Of a stretch of DNA of 7,003 bases, positions 5,910-7,003 are shown one piece after another; position 1 is the stretch's first letter, and every line of letters begins with the position of its first letter. The DNA is from CBDUQI01 sp965369325. Lineage in GTDB: Bacteria; Pseudomonadota; Gammaproteobacteria; Steroidobacterales; JBCBZW01. The DNA is taken from contig CBDUQI010000259.1 in NCBI GenBank assembly GCA_965369325.1, positions 1 to 7,003 on the forward strand, given 5' to 3'. The notes below the pieces were generated by a model. It was given only the letters and a program-made list of their open reading frames with translations, did no database searches and had not been told where the DNA came from. The position numbers and the translations under genes were made by a program.

Positions 5910-6806
5910 ATGAATGAGCCGCTCGACCCACAACGCCCGTGGCGCGGCAGTATTTTTGTTGAAGACGGTCTGGTACTTAGGCAGGAGGCCCATCCGGGCG
6001 AGCAGTTTATCATCCGCATTCAGGCGCCGGCCTGCGCGAAGGCCGCCCGCCCTGGCTCGTTTGTTCACTTGCAGTGCGACAGCGCGATACCGATGCGGCG
6101 CCCGTTGTCTATCATGCGCGTTGATCGCGAGGCCGGCTGGATTGACGTGCTCTACAAGATCGTCGGCGACGGCCTGCGAGCGTTGAGCCAGCGGGTAGCA
6201 GACGATGTGGTGAGCGTGATGGGCCCCATTGGCATGCCGTTCGAAGTACATCCGGAGCGACCACGCACGCTGATGATCGGCGGCGGTGTCGGTATCCCGC
6301 CCATGGTATTTCTGGCGGAATCGTTGGCAGGCGACCCGCACTACCGCCCACTGGTGTTGATGGGCTCTGAGATTCCCTTCCCGTTCACCACTGTGCCCTC
6401 CACGATTCTGCTCCCAGGCATGCCCGAAGGGGTTATCGCGAGCATTAAAGATATGGAACAGCTGGGGATCGCAACGCGGCTGGCCAGCAATGCCGACTAC
6501 GCGGGCTGCTACGCCGGTTATGTGACCGAACTGGCGCGTCTCTGGCTGGCCTCCTTGTCGCCCCAGCAATTGCGGGAGGTGGAGATTTTCGCCTGTGGCC
6601 CCACGCCGATGCTGGAGGCCTGCGCGCGCGTTGCCCAAAGCTTCGAGGTGCCAGCGCAAATCTCGCTAGAGGAATTCATGGCCTGTGCCACCGGCGGTTG
6701 TGCCGGCTGTGCGGTACAGGTGCAAACCGCAGACGGGCCAGCGATGAAACGGGTGTGTGTGGACGGGCCGGTGTTTGACGCCAACGAGGTGTTCCCGGCG
6801 ACCTGA
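5910..6806 (+). CDS. pyrK: PyrK-like dihydroorotate dehydrogenase electron transfer subunit
   Basis: A 298-residue flavin/iron-sulfur reductase of the PyrK branch of the ferredoxin-NADP reductase family. In class 1B dihydroorotate dehydrogenase, PyrK carries FAD and a [2Fe-2S] cluster and passes electrons from PyrD to NAD+. Seen here: the FAD motif RRPLSI (63-68), nucleotide-binding GGGVGIPP (124-131), ACGPTPML (228-235), and the C-terminal cluster segment with Cys259, Cys264, Cys267 and Cys283 ending KRVCVDGPVF. All cluster ligands are present. It is longer than typical PyrK (about 250-280), mainly through a segment around 155-205. The ATG at 5910 has GAGG six bases upstream; the ATG at 5898 adds four residues and has none. 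It follows pyrB by 16 bases. No pyrD is in the window, so the partner is unknown. Confidence 0.88.
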   Translation: MNEPLDPQRPWRGSIFVEDGLVLRQEAHPGEQFIIRIQAPACAKAARPGSFVHLQCDSAIPMRRPLSIMRVDREAGWIDVLYKIVGDGLRALSQRVADDVVSVMGPIGMPFEVHPERPRTLMIGGGVGIPPMVFLAESLAGDPHYRPLVLMGSEIPFPFTTVPSTILLPGMPEGVIASIKDMEQLGIATRLASNADYAGCYAGYVTELARLWLASLSPQQLREVEIFACGPTPMLEACARVAQSFEVPAQISLEEFMACATGGCAGCAVQVQTADGPAMKRVCVDGPVFDANEVFPAT

Positions 6807-6848
6807 GGCAGGCGAGGTGAGTAGCGCGCGGAGGGGGAGGTCGAATCG

Positions 6849-6950
6849 ATGACGCTGAGGCAGCGGCGACGTTGGGTCGGTGGCGGCGGCGCTGGTCCGG
6901 TGGCGGCAGCGCTAGCCGAAGTTCACCAGCGTCTCAAGATTCGCCCGTGA
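6849..6950 (+). CDS. Small ORF of 33 codons, doubtful
   Basis: An ATG at 6849 follows a strong ribosome binding site, GGAGG at 6836-6840, at 8-base spacing, and opens a 33-residue frame ending at TGA 6948-6950. The predicted peptide starts with a basic segment (MTLRQRRRW), then a Gly/Ala-rich stretch that coincides with the tandem repeat at 6875-6913, then EVHQRLKIRP. Its last third is antisense to the 3' end of the pilU-like gene. I recognise no family. The Arg-rich start followed by a Gly/Ala stretch loosely resembles the head of a signal peptide but is too short for an export substrate. The G-rich composition can also produce a ribosome-binding-site match by chance. Confidence 0.2.
   Translation: MTLRQRRRWVGGGGAGPVAAALAEVHQRLKIRP
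6875..6913. repeat. Two-copy tandem repeat, 19 and 20 bases
   Basis: The unit GGTCGGTGGCGGCGGCGCT at 6875-6893 is followed at once by GGTCCGGTGGCGGCAGCGCT at 6894-6913. They differ by one inserted C and one G-to-A change. The repeat fills the gap between the convergent pyrK and pilU genes and ends on the pilU stop codon. It probably arose by local duplication or replication slippage. Confidence 0.55.
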
Positions 6951-7003
6951 ATCGGCGTTGGCCAACGCCTCTTCAATGGTGATGCGGTTACCGCTGAACA
7001 ACT
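6912..7003 (-). CDS. pilU: PilT/PilU-family twitching ATPase, C-terminal fragment
   Basis: On the minus strand a frame enters from the window edge and ends at a TAG at 6912-6914. The 30 visible residues include ITIEEALANADS followed by NLETLVNFG. The pattern of a basic or glycine turn, I-S/T-x-E-EAL-x-NADS and a final N-L-x-x-L is the C-terminal helix pair of PilT/PilU hexameric ATPases, which power pilus retraction. I choose PilU over PilT because in P. aeruginosa the pilT-pilU pair lies on this side of the pyrB operon, with the same strand as pilG, and pilU is the gene nearer to pyrB. The catalytic core is outside the window. Confidence 0.68.
   Translation of the reverse strand, partial: LFSGNRITIEEALANADSRANLETLVNFG

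Noticed and set aside
5886..6659. Minus-strand frame of 257 codons across the PyrK-like gene
   Set aside because: It is fully antisense to a gene with intact FAD and iron-sulfur motifs; its own product is His/Arg-rich with no recognisable domain.
6889..6912. GCGCT/AGCGC stem as an intrinsic terminator for the pyrB-pyrK operon
   Set aside because: The stem is only 5 base pairs with a 14-base loop, arises from the tandem repeat and has no T-tract.
1..7003. Mobile element, phage, CRISPR, tRNA or rRNA
   Set aside because: No transposase or integrase frame, no spaced direct repeat array, no terminal inverted repeats and no tRNA-like fold were seen; the gene order is a conserved core locus.

Overview
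The window is a high-GC chromosomal segment whose gene order points to a gammaproteobacterium. It follows the Pseudomonas aeruginosa layout in which the Chp chemotaxis-like operon (pilG-pilH-pilI-pilJ) diverges from gshB-tonB3-yqgE/algH-ruvX-pyrB, with the twitching ATPase genes pilT-pilU converging from the far side. I place the organism only at the class level; nothing seen fixes a genus.

Layout: (1) 1-1524, minus strand: pilG, pilH, pilI and the first 15 codons of pilJ, read right to left, encoding response regulators, a CheW-like adaptor and the receptor that control type IV pilus extension and retraction. (2) 1525-1851: a 327-base divergent intergenic region with a hairpin at the pilG start, an imperfect direct repeat, an extended -10 for pilG and a weak promoter-like pair for gshB. 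(3) 1852-6806, plus strand: gshB (glutathione synthetase), a TonB-family protein, yqgE, ruvX, pyrB (aspartate carbamoyltransferase) and a PyrK-type flavin/[2Fe-2S] electron transfer protein, closely packed as one probable operon with a possible internal promoter before yqgE. (4) 6807-6911: a short G-rich convergent gap with a two-copy tandem repeat and a questionable 33-codon ORF. (5) 6912-7003, minus strand: the 3' end of a PilT/PilU-type ATPase gene.

Most of the window is a conserved core locus. The departures are in its pyrimidine part. The pyrR and pyrC-like genes that accompany pyrB in Pseudomonas are absent. ruvX is joined directly to pyrB by a TGATG stop/start overlap. PyrB keeps its main catalytic residues but differs from the family pattern in four otherwise conserved loops. 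A PyrK-like protein with all four cluster cysteines follows it without any pyrD in view. No mobile element, CRISPR array, tRNA or rRNA was found.
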